Shown: piece after piece, positions 22,541-34,675 of the stretch
Position numbering within the stretch: the stretch's first letter is position 1
How the letters are laid out: each line of letters starts with the position of its first letter
Source: Eleusine coracana subsp. coracana
Taxonomy: Eukaryota; Streptophyta; Magnoliopsida; Poales; Poaceae
Assembly: GCA_032690845.1 (NCBI GenBank)
Contig: CM064430.1
Coordinates: 1,164,949-1,228,948, forward strand
Length of the DNA stretch: 64,000 nt
Reading direction: 5' to 3'
The notes under the pieces: generated by a model
Seen by the model: the letters and a program-made list of their open reading frames with translations, nothing else
Database searches by the model: none
What the model was told of the DNA's origin: nothing
Translations under genes and position numbers: made by a program

Positions 22541-23666
22541 TGGTCAGGTTGTGTAGTCTGTTAATAGTTGGTTCTGCCAAACAAATCTAATCTAATCTAA
22601 TTTGGTTCTGACCGTGGCCTGGTTCCCATACAGACTCCAGCACATATCGGACTTTACATCCAAAAAACAAATGTACATATCGGACTCAATTTACATATAA
22701 AAAACAAGTCCTACTCATAATAGACTCCAGTACATGTCGGACTCAGTTTACATTAAAAAAACAAATCAGACTTATGAGCCACAAAACAAATTGTCGAACT
22801 CATAAGCCATAAATCACCTACATATAGTAGCAAAAAGATACAAGCACAAATCCAGTCTTCCAAGTAAGGTGGAGTCATCTGCCTATTCTGCCAGATGGAT
22901 ATGCATAAGTAAAAGAAAAAAAATTGGATGCACGTAAGGAAAGTAAAAGAAAAGGAAAAAATGAGCGTACGAAAAGGAAAAGAAAATGAAAAGTAGAGTA
23001 CACAAAGGATAAAAGAAGAAAAAGAAAAGGGAAACAATATGTAACCGATCCGGTCACTACCTGTTATAACCAGAAATAAAAAGAAACTAATCCGGGCCCG
23101 AAAGTAATTGCAGAGCTCACGCTCGCCGAACTCCTCCTCCTCGCGGCAATTTGAGTAATAACAAAAAAGTGCCCTCCTCGAGTCCCTGATGGACATGCTC
23201 GGTGCTCCCTTGGGCCGGTTACATGCCGCTCTTGGTGGTGTTCCTCCGCCACCTCCTCCACACCGCCATCAACGTTCACGCTCCGCAAAGACATGATGGG
23301 ATGACATGGAGCTCCGCATGGCGGTGCTGCTGGACAAGGCCACGGTGGGACCTGCTCGTTGTGGTCCTTGACGTTGTCGGCGAACATGTCACCAACAACA
23401 ACATGATTCGACGCCCTCGTCATCGAACGACGCCACCACCATGAACAAAAGATCAAGCACATATATCCGGCAGACGTCCTATCCGATAAAGGAGAAAATA
23501 TCATTAGATAGTAGCTAAAAACTAAAAACCAGAGTTTTCAAATGTTGAAGCCCGTTGCTAGCAACGTACGAGCATATTGCTAGTCAAGCTATAAAGTACT
23601 GTATGGTTTATCCTTATCCAATTAACTCCGAAAATAATTGATGAGAAGGCCCAGATAATCAGTATT
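22541..23666. other. Spacer with degenerate ~50-bp repeats and an unrecognised GC-rich segment
   Basis: Between about 22630 and 22800 words such as catatcggactc, gactccag and tttacat...aaaaaacaa recur at roughly 50-60 base spacing. A GC-rich stretch (23100-23440) is open on the minus strand (23504-23064) for 146 codons rich in His, Arg and Trp, but it resembles no family I know and may be captured or random. The upstream region of copy C begins near 23640 with TGGGCC motifs. Confidence 0.4.
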
Positions 23667-23816
23667 ATGGGCCAGAAAAACTTGATAGGGGGCGGCCCAC
23701 AACTTACCTCTCTTCTTGCCGTCCGCTCACTATCACAGTGTCACTACGGAACCACCCACCCAACCCACCTCTGGAATCTGAACCCAAGTCCCTACCCATC
23801 ACTGCAGGCAGTTCCC

Positions 23817-26429
23817 ATGGCGAAAAGCGGCGGCGAGGTCGCCGCTGACGCCGGCGTGGACTGGATCAGCGCGCTCCCTGACGACATCCTCGTCTTCATC
23901 CTCCTTCGTCTCGACACCATCGCTGAGGCAGCCCGGACCGGCGTGCTCTCCCACCGCTGGCGCCGCGTCTGGGCCCTCCTCCCGGTGCTCCTCTTCCCCG
24001 ACGGCCGCCACATCCGTGAGGTTCTCACCGCCTCTGAAGCCCCGAAATTCCGCCGCATCTTCGTCGCCACCTACTACGACGGCCTGACTCCCTGGCGGCC
24101 TGGCTCCCCCTCGCCGCGCGCCGCCTCTCCGGCGATCTCATATACAGAAACATGAGGCCGGAGCGCAACGAGGAGGAAGTAGGAGCCGTTCCGCTTCCCT
24201 GCTTCGGGAACGCCACCACGATCGACCTCAACCTAGGGTTTCTCCGCCTCGCCTTGCCTTCCTCCGGGGCGTTCGCCCGGCTCGCCGAGCTCGGTCTGAA
24301 GCGCGTTCGGTTCCAGGGCCCATTGAAGCTCGGCGACGTCGTCTCATCACCGCGGAGTCCATGCTTGCGAATACTCAGCGTCTGTGACTCCTTCGGCGTG
24401 GACAGTCTCACCGTCCACTCGAAGTCGCTCCTGCGTATGGAACTGTCGAGCCTGAATGGACTCCAGGAACTCACCATCGATGCGCCGGCGCTCAAGGAGT
24501 TGCAATTGCTTTACTGTTTTGATCAGATTCAACCAGTTGTCGACATTGCAGCCCCTCAGCTGGTGTCACTTTACTGGAATGATGCCTGCCATCGGATCTC
24601 CGTCCAGCTTGGCAATTTGGGACAGCTGCAACTGCTGAGCACGAATTACATTCTGGTATATGGGCCGCAATGCACTAGAAGGCACAACCATGAAATTCAA
24701 TGGCTCTTGCAGCGGTTTCAGGCCATCCACTCTCTTGATATCATGCTCTTTTATGGTTCGGTGGTGAGTTCACATATCCTTGCGGTTGTGCAGTTAAGAG
24801 GTGTTTACTTAGGATTTATGATGTTAGGGTAGGCACAAATTATTTATCTTCATTAGCAGACGGTGGGGGCAGGCAGCAGAAATAAAGATATAGTAACATA
24901 ATGGTTTCGTTGTCAGTTTGGACCATGATGCATGCATGATTGACTTGCTTGTGTATGGATAGGAAGTTATGAATTCTACACATCATGTTAATTTAGTGAC
25001 GCCGTGAAAGAACTGAACTCATGCTCAAGGCGGGGTCAAGTGTTAACAAACATTTTTTTTTTGTGCTGTATTATTCTTATTTTCATGCTCCATAGTCAGG
25101 AATAGACTTCACTAAAAGCATGCTCATATGGTATAATATTTTTCATCTAGATTTGCAATTGTCAGTTTTTGCATGAGAGAATTACAAGGCAGACTAGTGC
25201 AGATACAATAATAACAGTTTTGTACTATAATCAGTTATCTGAAAATGGGATGTCTCTTCTTTTTGCATACTAACCTCTACATATCATCTTTTTTTTTGTT
25301 GCTACTTGAATTAACAGGACATAGATAAGTTGCAGTACTTGATGGAGGATATGACTCATCTCCCTCATGTTACGTTCTTGAGAGTGGATGTGCTGAATGA
25401 AGGACACGCCTTTGGAGCCGGCTTATTTCACGTGCTCAGACTGGGTACTCGTATAAGAAATTTGTCATTGCGGCTACAACTGCAGGAAACCCTGAAGGTA
25501 AAGCTCTGTTTGTTCTTTTGTTTAACTTTTTTACCGAATTAATGAAGGAAATAATACAATGCAGTATAACAAGGTGTTAGTGTGTTTGGAATTGAGCTGC
25601 ATTGGATGGGGTGTTGATTTGAGTTGTTGTTTAGCATACACCAGGCTCATGTTGGCAACACTATATATATGTATTCAGGAGACAGTACTAAATTTTGGGC
25701 ATTTATTAGATATGATATGGAGTAGCCTTGTAGGTATGGAGTCAAGCTGACGTCACATAGGAACATTAGAAAAGATTATGTTGACATGTTATATCAACTG
25801 AATGTGTTTTCTTTATCGGTTATTTATTGCACAGCATACCTAAGGAATTGCACAATTTATAGAAAAAATAATTTCTGCTTTACCATTCTCTTGGCATATT
25901 GCTATATATCATAGCTATAGTGCTACAGTTAATTAGCTTCAAACAAAATATAAATGTTATATGGGGAAGAAGGAACTATATTAATGACATATATCAAGGT
26001 GGTGGCACTTCCATTTTTCTGATTTTCTTTCAGATGCTATTTTGGTGGTGCAACTTACGCTTGGCATGCTTCTCCTTGCAGGAACAATCTCCATGTCAGC
26101 CAGGCTGCTCTTGTGAACAACCTACTAACTGGATGACCGAGGAACTCTTGTTGAATTGCCTCCAAGAAGTAGAAATCAGTTTCCTAAGAGGATGGGAACA
26201 TGAAGTTATTTTTGTGAAGCAACTATTCAAGTGGGCGTCTGTGCTGGAAAAGATGACAATAATTTTCCACCAATCTATCGGTTGTAGCAAGGCAATGGAG
26301 CTGTGTCAAACGATATCAAGCTTCACTAGGCCAGAAACATGCGTGGAATTTTACATGTATGATGATGCCGGCAGAAGGCCGCTGCGCTTGCTTGCACCAG
26401 AAATCCAAGGCACTGGGATGCGACTTTAA
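23817..26429 (+). pseudogene. F-box/LRR/FBD copy C, single-base frameshift
   Basis: Exons 23817-24763, 25318-25497 and 26082-26429. The start ATG aligns with those of A and B (MAKSGGEVAADAGVDW). The F-box is SALPDDILVFILLRL ... RTGVLSHRWRRVWALLP. At about 24081-24084 one C is missing from a GAC-CCT-GAC-type context (paralogue B encodes YDTPDSMAAWLP), which shifts the frame and leads to a stop near 24153. The following ~200 codons remain open in the shifted frame up to the exon end, and exons 2 and 3 are intact, so the lesion is very young or a sequencing error. If repaired by resequencing this would be a normal SCF-type F-box protein of about 490 aa. Confidence 0.85.
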
Positions 26430-26999
26430 TAAGCCAACAACATTTTCGTTTCAAAGTAGTAGCGGATGCGCGTCATGGGTATATGATGTATGATGCTGCA
26501 TGTTTTGTTCACGTAGTAAACTAGTAATGGTACCGTATCCTGTAAGCATGGTGTGCTATTTGCTTGCATACGGTGGCTGCAATGATCCGTGCGTCCTTTG
26601 ACATACGGTGGAGCTAGGATCCTTCTTTTTACAAGCTTGAATTATCTAATCTGTTAGCTTGTGTTGAAGATTGAAACTCAGTTCTATTGGAAAGAATTGA
26701 TCGGGAGCTGTATCAGACATATGGTGAGTCTTCTTTGGATGGTTAGATAATCCAATCTGTCAACTGTCCTCTCCCTATTCTTCTGTTTCGGGTTATGAAC
26801 GGCTTGACAACCCATTCTTTTTTTTTTTTACCGTTTCTTTTGTCTTTTGACATGGAAACGGTTCAAAAGTGCTAATACTGATTTAACAAAAAGATAATCT
26901 CATCACTCATCATCTTGGAGATGGCTTAACGAACTGTGGATGTGCTAGAAATTGAGTTGAACACATTCGGCCAATGCGTTTTTTCTTTACTCTGACCAG
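26430..26999 (+). other. Spacer downstream of copy C
   Basis: No gene. It is homologous to the spacer after copy B and leads into the exon-3 relic at 27000. Confidence 0.5.
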
Positions 27000-27040
27000 A
27001 TGTTTGAATACTGGACTTCAAGGGAAATGATTCCAATCCT
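27000..27040 (+). pseudogene. Relic of exon 3 of the TVP15-like gene
   Basis: It is the same length as the parental exon (41 bp at 6619-6659), with 30 of 41 bases identical, beginning atgtttgaatactgg (parent atatttgaatactgg). The flanking splice dinucleotides are kept: ccag before and gt after. The rest of the parental gene is absent nearby. Its position about 185 bp upstream of copy D shows that the duplicated block once reached into, or carried, that gene. Confidence 0.75.
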
Positions 27041-27225
27041 GTAATTATTTTCGTTGAATGTGTAAATTCCATTTTCTACTAGGGGAAATCGAATTGATCA
27101 CTTTGAGCCCCCTTCGCTAATGAGCATATAAAAGAAAATAAATAAAAGCAAAACCAGTCCGCCCTCCGTTTACACAAGGAAATGCGAAGCCCTCTGAACC
27201 AGTCCACCCAAATCACACCATCTCC

Positions 27226-29919
27226 ATGGACCAGAGCTTGAGCCGCGGCGATGGCCACGGCGGCGAGGTCGCCGCCAAGCGCCCAAATCTCTCCTCCTCC
27301 GGCGAGGACCGCCTCAGCGCGCTGCACGACGACATCATCGTCCTCATCCTCCTCCGACTCGACACCATCGCCGAGGCCGCCCGGACCAGCGTCCTCTCCA
27401 GCCGCTGGCGCCGGATCTGGACCCTCCTGCAGGAGCTCACCTTCACCTCGGCCCCCGACGACCGCCACATCCTCGAGGTGCTCGCGGTCCCTGAAGCCCC
27501 TGCTCTTCACCGCCTCCTCGTCGTCTCCAAGGACCGCGCCCATCTGGACTCCGTGGCGGCCTGGCTCCCCATCGCCGCACGCCGCATCTCCGGTGCTTTT
27601 ATGTACCACAACTCGGCGGAGGGAGGGCGGGTGGAGGACGACGAGGAGGATGAGGGGGAGAAGGGCACAATTGCGCTGCCCTGTTTCGGAAATGCCACCA
27701 AAATCGTCCTCAGGCTTCGGTTATTCTCCCTCGTCTTGCCGCCCTCCGGTGCCTTCACCCGGCTCACCGTGCTCATCCTGGAGCGCGTCCGGTTCCAAGG
27801 CACATGCGAGGTCGGCGACATGGTCTCCTCGCCGCGATGTCCATGCTTGAAAATGCTCCGCATCCGAGATGCCTGCGGGGTGGCCAGGCTCACCCTCCAC
27901 TCGGAGTCTCTCTTGAAAATAGATCTGTGGTGTCTGAATGGATTGCAGCGGCTCGATATCGATGCGCCGGTGCTCAATGAATTAGCGTTGATTAAATGTT
28001 TCGTTCGAAACCAATCACTTGTTGCCAACATTTCTGCACCTCAGCTGTTACAACTCATCTGGAGGGATGCGTATCACCCAAGCTATGTTCAGCTTGGCAA
28101 TTTGGGAAAACTGCAACGGCTGGGCACCAACCATATTCTGGTGTATGGAGAACGATACAACAGATTCGATTTTAACGCTATGCGGCTCTTGCAGCGCTTT
28201 CAGGTCATCCCTACTGTTGTCATTGTGCTCTGCTATCCACAGGTGAGCTCTCATTCTTTCTTATGTGTAATTACGCCGTCAAAGTAACTTGCTAGCAACC
28301 TATCTGCAACTGTAACAAAACTTGATTTGGGTTCTAGTAGTTAAGCTCGTTTCAGTGGGGTCGTGGTGTGTTGCTTCGCTTGATACTTTACGTGTAATTT
28401 TGGGTAGGCGTGCATTATTCAGCTACAGTAGCAGGTAGTGGGCAATATCAGTAGAAATAAGGATATGAACTATTTAGAGTTCGAAAAACATATGCACTAG
28501 AAATATGTCCTGACCTTTTTTTTTTCTCATGTCATGGGGAAATGAACTCTCAGGGATCGTGTAAAGGGGGATATGAACTATTTAGAGTTAGAACTTGAAT
28601 AACCAACATTTCTTTCGGTCCTGACTATACAGATGATCTTTTGTGCTGACTTATTATGGATTAACAGGAAATATCTAGCTTTCAATACTTGATGGACGAT
28701 GTAATGACTCTCCCTTGCATTAACTATTTTGTGACATATAATTAGTCATGTGAAAATGGGATGCCTCTTCGTTTTGCATCCTAACCTCTACATATGGTCC
28801 TTTTTTGTTGCGACAGGTCATAGGTAACTTCCCGTACTTGATGGAAGATATCACATATGTCCCCCGTGTTATGTTCTTGACCATGTATGTGATGAATCAA
28901 GGTCACTCCTTTGGAGCTGGCTCATTTCATGTGCTCAGGCTGTGTACTGGTGTAAGAAGATTGTCACTGGTTCTACATACAAGTCCTAACTTGGAGGTAA
29001 AAGTATGTCTCAAGTAGCTAAGGAACTGCACGGAAGCAATACTTTGCACCTTTACAATGATACTCTGACCCAAAGTTTGCATTGCCGAATATGTTTAATT
29101 ATCACCAAATCGTAATACTTCATCATTCTGATAAAGTGGTAATTTTCCTTTTCTTCCAAAATTGCCATTCTGTTGGAAATAGATGGTCATGGATGGAAAA
29201 TTGATTCAGCTGTTATGTAGCAGACTCATTTTTTACAACTACCCTAAACCCTGCATTTGTCAATATTTTGCAATATATATGGGTATTGACTCCCTGTGAA
29301 CATACTTAAGTAGGAGCTGTGAACCCTAAGAAGTTCAGTTGACAGTTTAATAAGTCAGCTAAATATGTTTTATTTGCACAACCTAAGGACCTTCTGCAAT
29401 ATATAAAAGATTATTCTTCTCTGCCATTCTCTTTGCACATAACAATGATATTCCTGCAAAAATATTTTGAGGACGATATATACAGCTGTTGATTGTTACC
29501 CGTTTACTCTTTTTCTTCTTCATGTTGCTATTCGGTGATACCATTTGGTCTCAGCATGCTTCTCGTTGCAGGCACAATCAACATGTCCATCAGGCTGCAT
29601 TTGTGATCAACCAACTAACTGGAAAACTGATAACCTCTCATTGAATTTCCTTCGAGTTGTTGAAATCACTGATCTGAGAGGGTCTGAGCATGAAGCTGCT
29701 TTTCTGAAACAATTATTCAACTGGGCAGTCATTCTGGAAAAGGTGAAAATAGCTTTTGATCGTTGTGTCATGAAAAGCAAGGCAAAAGAGTTCTGTCACA
29801 GGTTATCAGACATCTCTAGGCCAGAAACACTCATGGAATTTTACATGTATCGCGATTCGGACAGTAGGTTGGTGGACTTGCTCTCGCTAGAAGATGAAGG
29901 CGCTGAGGTGTTACTTTAA
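27226..29919 (+). CDS. F-box/LRR/FBD copy D (apparently intact)
   Basis: Exons 27226-28242 (339 codons), 28817-28996 (60) and 29572-29919 (115 plus stop), all phase 0, giving about 514 aa. The F-box is near residues 25-75, with RTSVLSSRWRRIWTLL. The usual Pro of the LPDD motif is His here (SALHDDI), an unusual change at a conserved position that may weaken Skp1 binding. An acidic loop (about residues 130-147) precedes the LRR-like region, whose conserved phrases are SSPRCPCLK, NISAPQLLQLIW and QLGNLGKLQRL. The last exon is the FBD domain opening CPSGCICDQPTNW. Presumed role: substrate receptor of an SCF ubiquitin ligase, with unknown substrate. Exon 2 and the end of intron 1 look B/C-like while exons 1 and 3 look E-like, so the gene is probably a recombinant. 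Confidence 0.88.
28669..28743 (+). pseudogene. Decayed extra copy of exon 2 inside intron 1 of copy D
   Basis: It follows a good acceptor (gattaacag) and starts GAAATATCTAGC, with YLMDD recognisable as the exon 2 phrase YLMED. Homology fades after about 20 codons and a stop is reached at 28741-28743. The acceptor context is E/F-like (gatgatcttttgtgctgac), whereas the true exon 2 at 28817 has a B/C-like acceptor region. It marks a recombination junction and is unlikely to be used as an alternative exon. Confidence 0.75.
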
Positions 29920-30596
29920 ATGCTGAACATCTTTATTTTCATTGTAATGCAGGACAGTAGTAAGCATTACTTGTGTAGCTTGTAGTGTTTTCTTGTGTGT
30001 ATGATGTGCTAGGTTGGGTTGTGTGCCCGCTTTCTAATGATGTTACATCCTGCATGTATGCTGTGCTATTGCCTACATGTCGTATTCGCAACTGTCCATG
30101 ATTTGTTTAAGTAAATACGCTGGAGCTTTGATGATTGTTCTTTTACAAGCTTGAAATGTCTATGGTCTATTGACTGGTTGGAGTGAATTTCACTTCTGTT
30201 CGCAAGATTAATTTGATCATGCACTGCAAGTCTTGGTTGGGATCTGTTCAGGCCTGTTTAGATTGGGAGGCATGGTCTCTTCCTATAGGATTCTACCTTG
30301 AACTGTAGTTGGAAAACGTATTTCAAAATTGTTTATTTACAATTCAGCGGGTGGGGAAATGCAAGTACTATGTGACCCAATGGCTATCTTTACAAGGCTA
30401 TTCTATGGAAAGATTGTTCGGATTTGACTAAACGGATATTTTTTTTGACCCAATGCAAGTACTATGTGACCCAATTATTTAGCGGGTATTTCTATCGAAT
30501 AATATTTTTTTTACTGTCAAAATTGGCAATTATATGTAACGATTACAGCCTACATCTCGATTCAGTATCCCAAGTCTAAGTTTTGACTATTTTCAG
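29920..30596 (+). other. Spacer downstream of copy D
   Basis: No gene. A 24-base phrase containing gcaagtactatgtgacccaa appears twice, near 30360 and 30455, a local duplication. From about 30505 the sequence matches the end of intron 5 of the TVP15-like gene (11630-11742), for example gcctacatctcg...ttcagta. Confidence 0.6.
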
Positions 30597-30641
30597 GAGT
30601 TGGAGGCACTGTTAATTGCTGAGGGGTCGGAGACTGTTTGA
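30597..30641 (+). pseudogene. Relic of the last exon of the TVP15-like gene
   Basis: It is preceded by the acceptor tttcag and by homologous intron sequence. It encodes ELEALLIAEGSETV and the stop, equal to the parental last exon (11743-11808) minus seven internal codons (an in-frame 21-bp deletion). All four base differences in the aligned codons are at third positions and silent (Gly, Ser, Thr, Val). Homology to the parent's 3' flank continues afterwards (cagataaaattctagc). No other part of the gene is present next to it. Confidence 0.85.
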
Positions 30642-31049
30642 AGCAGATAAAATTCTAGCTAACTCCGTTTTTGTGCTCATTATGGATTATAGTATATTTA
30701 TGCAGATAAATACTAGCATACTCCTTTTTTTTTATGCTCAATACGGATCTTACTTGAAGCAGATAAATACGTATACAGGCTAAAATAACGTAACGTCAAG
30801 CCGTTGCGTCCGAAACGGAAGCTTAAAAGCAACATACAAAATAATTCGATGAAATTGAAAATACTTCAACTTGTCTGGGCCCTGAAAACTAATGGGCTGA
30901 TGGCAGACGTCCAGACGAGACGATGAATGATGCGCAGCCCACGATTTCAGCATCCTTTCGGTTTCTGCGGAAGCGGAAGCGGAGGCGGCACCAGCTCTTA
31001 AAATCTGCACCCAAATCATTCCCCTTCCCTACTACTGCAGTACTGCTCC

Positions 31050-34029
31050 ATGGCGGAGAGCGGCGGGGAGGTCGCCGCCAAGCGCCCCAATCTCTTCCCC
31101 TCCGGCGAGGCCCACCTCAGCGCTCTTCCTGACGACCTCATCGTCCTCATTCTCCTCCGACTCGACACCATCGCCGAGGCCGCCCGGACCAGCGTCCTCT
31201 CCAGCCGCTGGTGCCGCATCTGGACGCTCCTACCGGAGCTCACGTTCCGCAAAGCGCCCGACCACAGCCATATTCGCGAGGTGCTCGCGGCCACTGAAGC
31301 TCCGCCGCTCCGCCAGATCCGCGTCACCACCAATGACGACGCCCCTGACTCCATGGCGGCTTGGCTCCCTCTCGCTGCTCGCCGCCTCTCCGGTGTCCTT
31401 AGATACCGCAACTCGGTGGTGGGGCGCTACGAGGAGGACGAGGACGAGGATGACACCACCATTGTTCCTCTACCATGCTTCGGGAAGGCCACCGAGATCG
31501 TCCTCAACCTAGGTTTTCTCGCCCTCGCCTTGCCGTCCTCCGGTGAATTCACCCGGCTCACCGACCTCTCTCTGAAACGCGTCCGGTTCCAAGGCACATG
31601 CGAGCTCGGCAACATTGTCTCCTCGCCGCGGTGCCCATATCTGCGAAAGCTCCGCGTCCATCAAGCATCGGGAATGGCCAGACTCACTGTCCTCTCGGAG
31701 TCTCTTTTGGAGATGGCTCTGCATCGTGTTCATGGATTGCAGCAGCTTTGTATTGATGCGTCGGCGCTTAAGGAATTGACACTGGGTAGCTGCCTACTTC
31801 CGATTCAACCGGCTGTCAACATTTCAGCCCCTCAGCTTGTATCTCTCGTTTGGGCGGATGCGTATGATCCAACCCAAGTTCAGCTTGGCACTCTGGGACA
31901 ACTGCAGCTGCTGAGGACCTACTTTATCCTGGCGTATGGGGAAAATTACACACACAACCGTAGTGTTCTACGGCTCGTTCAGCGCTTTAAGGCCATCCAC
32001 AGTCTTAATATCTCGATCGGCTATCGACAGGTTAGCACACATTCGTTCGTGTATATAATTCTTCAGTCAAAGTAACTTTGATATAGCCTAGCTATTTCTG
32101 CAGCAAACAAATCTTGAGTTGGGTTCTAGTAGTTAAGCTCTCGTTTCAGTTATTATTTAGTAATAATATCCTGCATTTCCACTGTGGCTTGATAGTTGGT
32201 ACTACCATGCATGCCATATTTGCTTAGGGCTTAGGTGATATATATAATTCAGCTACATTACCATGTTTTGGGCAAAAGCAGCAGAAATGAGATATAGGAA
32301 CATAACAGGGTCCTTATAGTGTTTGATTCATATTTTATATGAAATATAAACATTATAGTATACATATTTGTGCATGGATTGGAGAGTTGCACATCATATC
32401 AGTATCAGATGATATCAAGTTAGTATCATGAAAGGGCTCCAGTCATGTCTTATATAACAGCATATGAGTTTTTTTTTTTTGAGTGGTAACAGCATATGAG
32501 TTGATGTTTAGGAGTAGACTTTACACTGACATCAAACATATGTTCTTGGTTAGTAACATGTCACAGTTTCCAAAGAATAGCTTCAGAGAGAGACTTGTTC
32601 TGATAAGTTTTCTGTTTCGGAATAACCGTGCAAAATTCACACACACGTACTTTGATGGAGTAGCACAAAATATATGCACTAGAAATGTTTTTTGATCTTT
32701 TAATTCTTTTCGTCCCATGGGAACATAAACTCTTAGGGGGTGGTATGAAAGGGGACATGAACTTAATAGAGTTAGAACTGAACAACCATGATTTCTTTTC
32801 ATCCTGATTCCTGACCACATAGATGATCTTTTTGCGTTGACTTTTTATGGATGAACAGGATATATCTAACTACCGATACTTGATGGAAGACATAACGGCT
32901 ATCCCTCATATTACATTCTTGACCTTGTCTGTGATCAACGAAGGACACAGCTTTGGACCCTGCTCATTTCATCTGCTCAGGTTGTGTACTGGTATCAGAA
33001 GATTGTCATTGGTGCTATTACCTACCAGACACAACTTGGAGGTAAAACTATGTCTCGATTATTACCTAAGAAACTGACAGACAACAATATGCATTTGCAC
33101 ATTTTTTGCCTCAAATTTTCCAGATCTTGGAGAATCCACATTCGATGTGTTGGTTTGGTAATAATACTTGGCCCCAATATTTGTATTGCAAAACATGTTT
33201 AGTTATCAAGAAATGGTTATAATTCTGACAAAGTGGTACATCGTCCATTATCTTCTAAAATATATATTGTCATTCTGTTGGAAATAAAAGCAACAGATGA
33301 AAAGGTGATTGAGTGTTATGTGGCCGACTCCTTTTTTCGCAACAACCATAAACCCTACATTTGTTGATATTATGCAGTGCGGCCTTATGTAGGTAATGCT
33401 ACATGTGAAGTCACACTTAAGTAGGAACTGTGAACACTCTAAGAAGTTCTGTTGACACTTGACAGTTTAAGTCAGTTAAATATGTTTTGGTTACACAACT
33501 TATGGAGTTTATTTTGATCTATCATTTTCTCTGCACATAACAATGATATTCCTGCAATTAATTAGATCAGACAAATTGGCAATTAATGTTTTTCTTTGTT
33601 AAAATATTTTTTTGGGACAATATATCAGAATGTTGATAGTTATGAGTTTACACCTTTTCTTCTTCCTGTTGCCATTTGAGATGCCATTTAGTCTTAGCAA
33701 GCTTCTCATTGCAGGCACAATCAACATGTCCATCAGGTTGCATTTGTGATCAACCAAACAACTGGAAGATTCAGAAACTTTCATTGAGTTGTCTAGAAGA
33801 AGTAGAACTCTCTCACCTGAAAGGAGCTGAGCATGAAGTTGCTTTTCTGGAACAACTATTCAGTTGGGCAGTTGCGCTGGAAAAGTTGAGAATAATGTTT
33901 GATTATTCAGTCACTATAAGAAAGGCCAAAGAATTGCGTAGAAGGATTTCAAGCATCTCTAGGCCAGAAACAGTTAAGAAGTTTTACAAGTTTCGCAATC
34001 GAGGTAAGTCGGAGTTGCGCGCTATCTAG
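31050..34029 (+). CDS. F-box/LRR/FBD copy E (apparently intact)
   Basis: Exons 31050-32030 (327 codons), 32859-33041 (61) and 33715-34029 (104 plus stop), giving about 492 aa. The F-box is LSALPDDLIVLILLRL followed by RTSVLSSRWCRIWTLLPEL; the usual RWRR has become RWCR. An acidic run (EEDEDEDD) lies near residue 130, then the LRR region with SSPRCPYLRKL and NISAPQLVSLVW. Exon 3 opens CPSGCICDQPNNW, the FBD domain. The C-terminus ends about ten residues early: around 34000 the frame slips relative to D and F, where LLSLEDE would follow. The upstream region carries the shared TGGGCCC block at 30876. Presumed SCF substrate adaptor. Confidence 0.88.
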
Positions 34030-34195
34030 AAGATGAAGGCACTGAGGTGTGACTTTAAGTGATGAATGTCTTTATTTTCGTTGTGATGCATGCAGAACAA
34101 TACTAAACACTGCAGGATATTATATCACAATCCCCGGCATGTATGCTGTGCTATTTCTTATGTGATGATGGCAGCACTTATCTGTGTTTTGTTAA

Positions 34196-34675
34196 CATAC
34201 TCCCTCCGGTTCTATATTTCTAGTCGTTTAAGCGTATGAACAGCAGTACTGCAAAAATCAGGTCGTTTAAGCATCGGAAGCCTTTGCTGGACAGTTTTGC
34301 CCCTGCATGCATGCATGCACGAGTCAATTAATCTTCCTGCTTTGAAACTTGCATGCGGCAACACTAGCTCCCGAGGCGTAATCAAACGGCGCGGCGGCCG
34401 CTTCACTTGGTCGTGGCGATAGCTAGTCGTATTCCTGAGCGGCCGTTTGAGTACCGTCCCTCGCCATCCATTCGTAAGCGTCGTCCTGGCCCTCCTCGCC
34501 GTAGAAGCTCGTAGTGGCATAGACACAGGCTGCGGCTCGACCTCGCCACTTTGCCGTATCATCTCGCCGTGCACACTATCACAAAATCAGGATATAGTGA
34601 CATAAATTTAGAGACGGTTAAAATGACCATGTCACTAGATCACCTATAATGACGCGTATTACAGAACCGAAGACG
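34196..34675. mobile_element. Inserted DNA replacing the 5' end of copy F (MITE/CACTA-like ends)
   Basis: It starts actccctccggttctatatttc, the usual left end of Stowaway/mariner-type grass MITEs, and contains a GC-rich interior open on the minus strand (34574-34212, unrecognised). Near 34576 it has cactatcacaaaatcagg and near 34645 ctataatgacgcg, resembling CACTA subterminal words. No matching second end or target-site duplication was found, so this may be several fragments. Copy F sequence begins abruptly at its right edge. Confidence 0.4.

Noticed and set aside
23064..23504. 146-codon minus-strand frame as a gene
   Set aside because: Composition is GC-rich but irregular, with no domain, no splice context and no paralogue in the other spacers.
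28669..28743. Alternative exon 2 for gene D
   Set aside because: It has lost most of the exon, contains a stop and has no donor, so it is a relic rather than a mutually exclusive exon.
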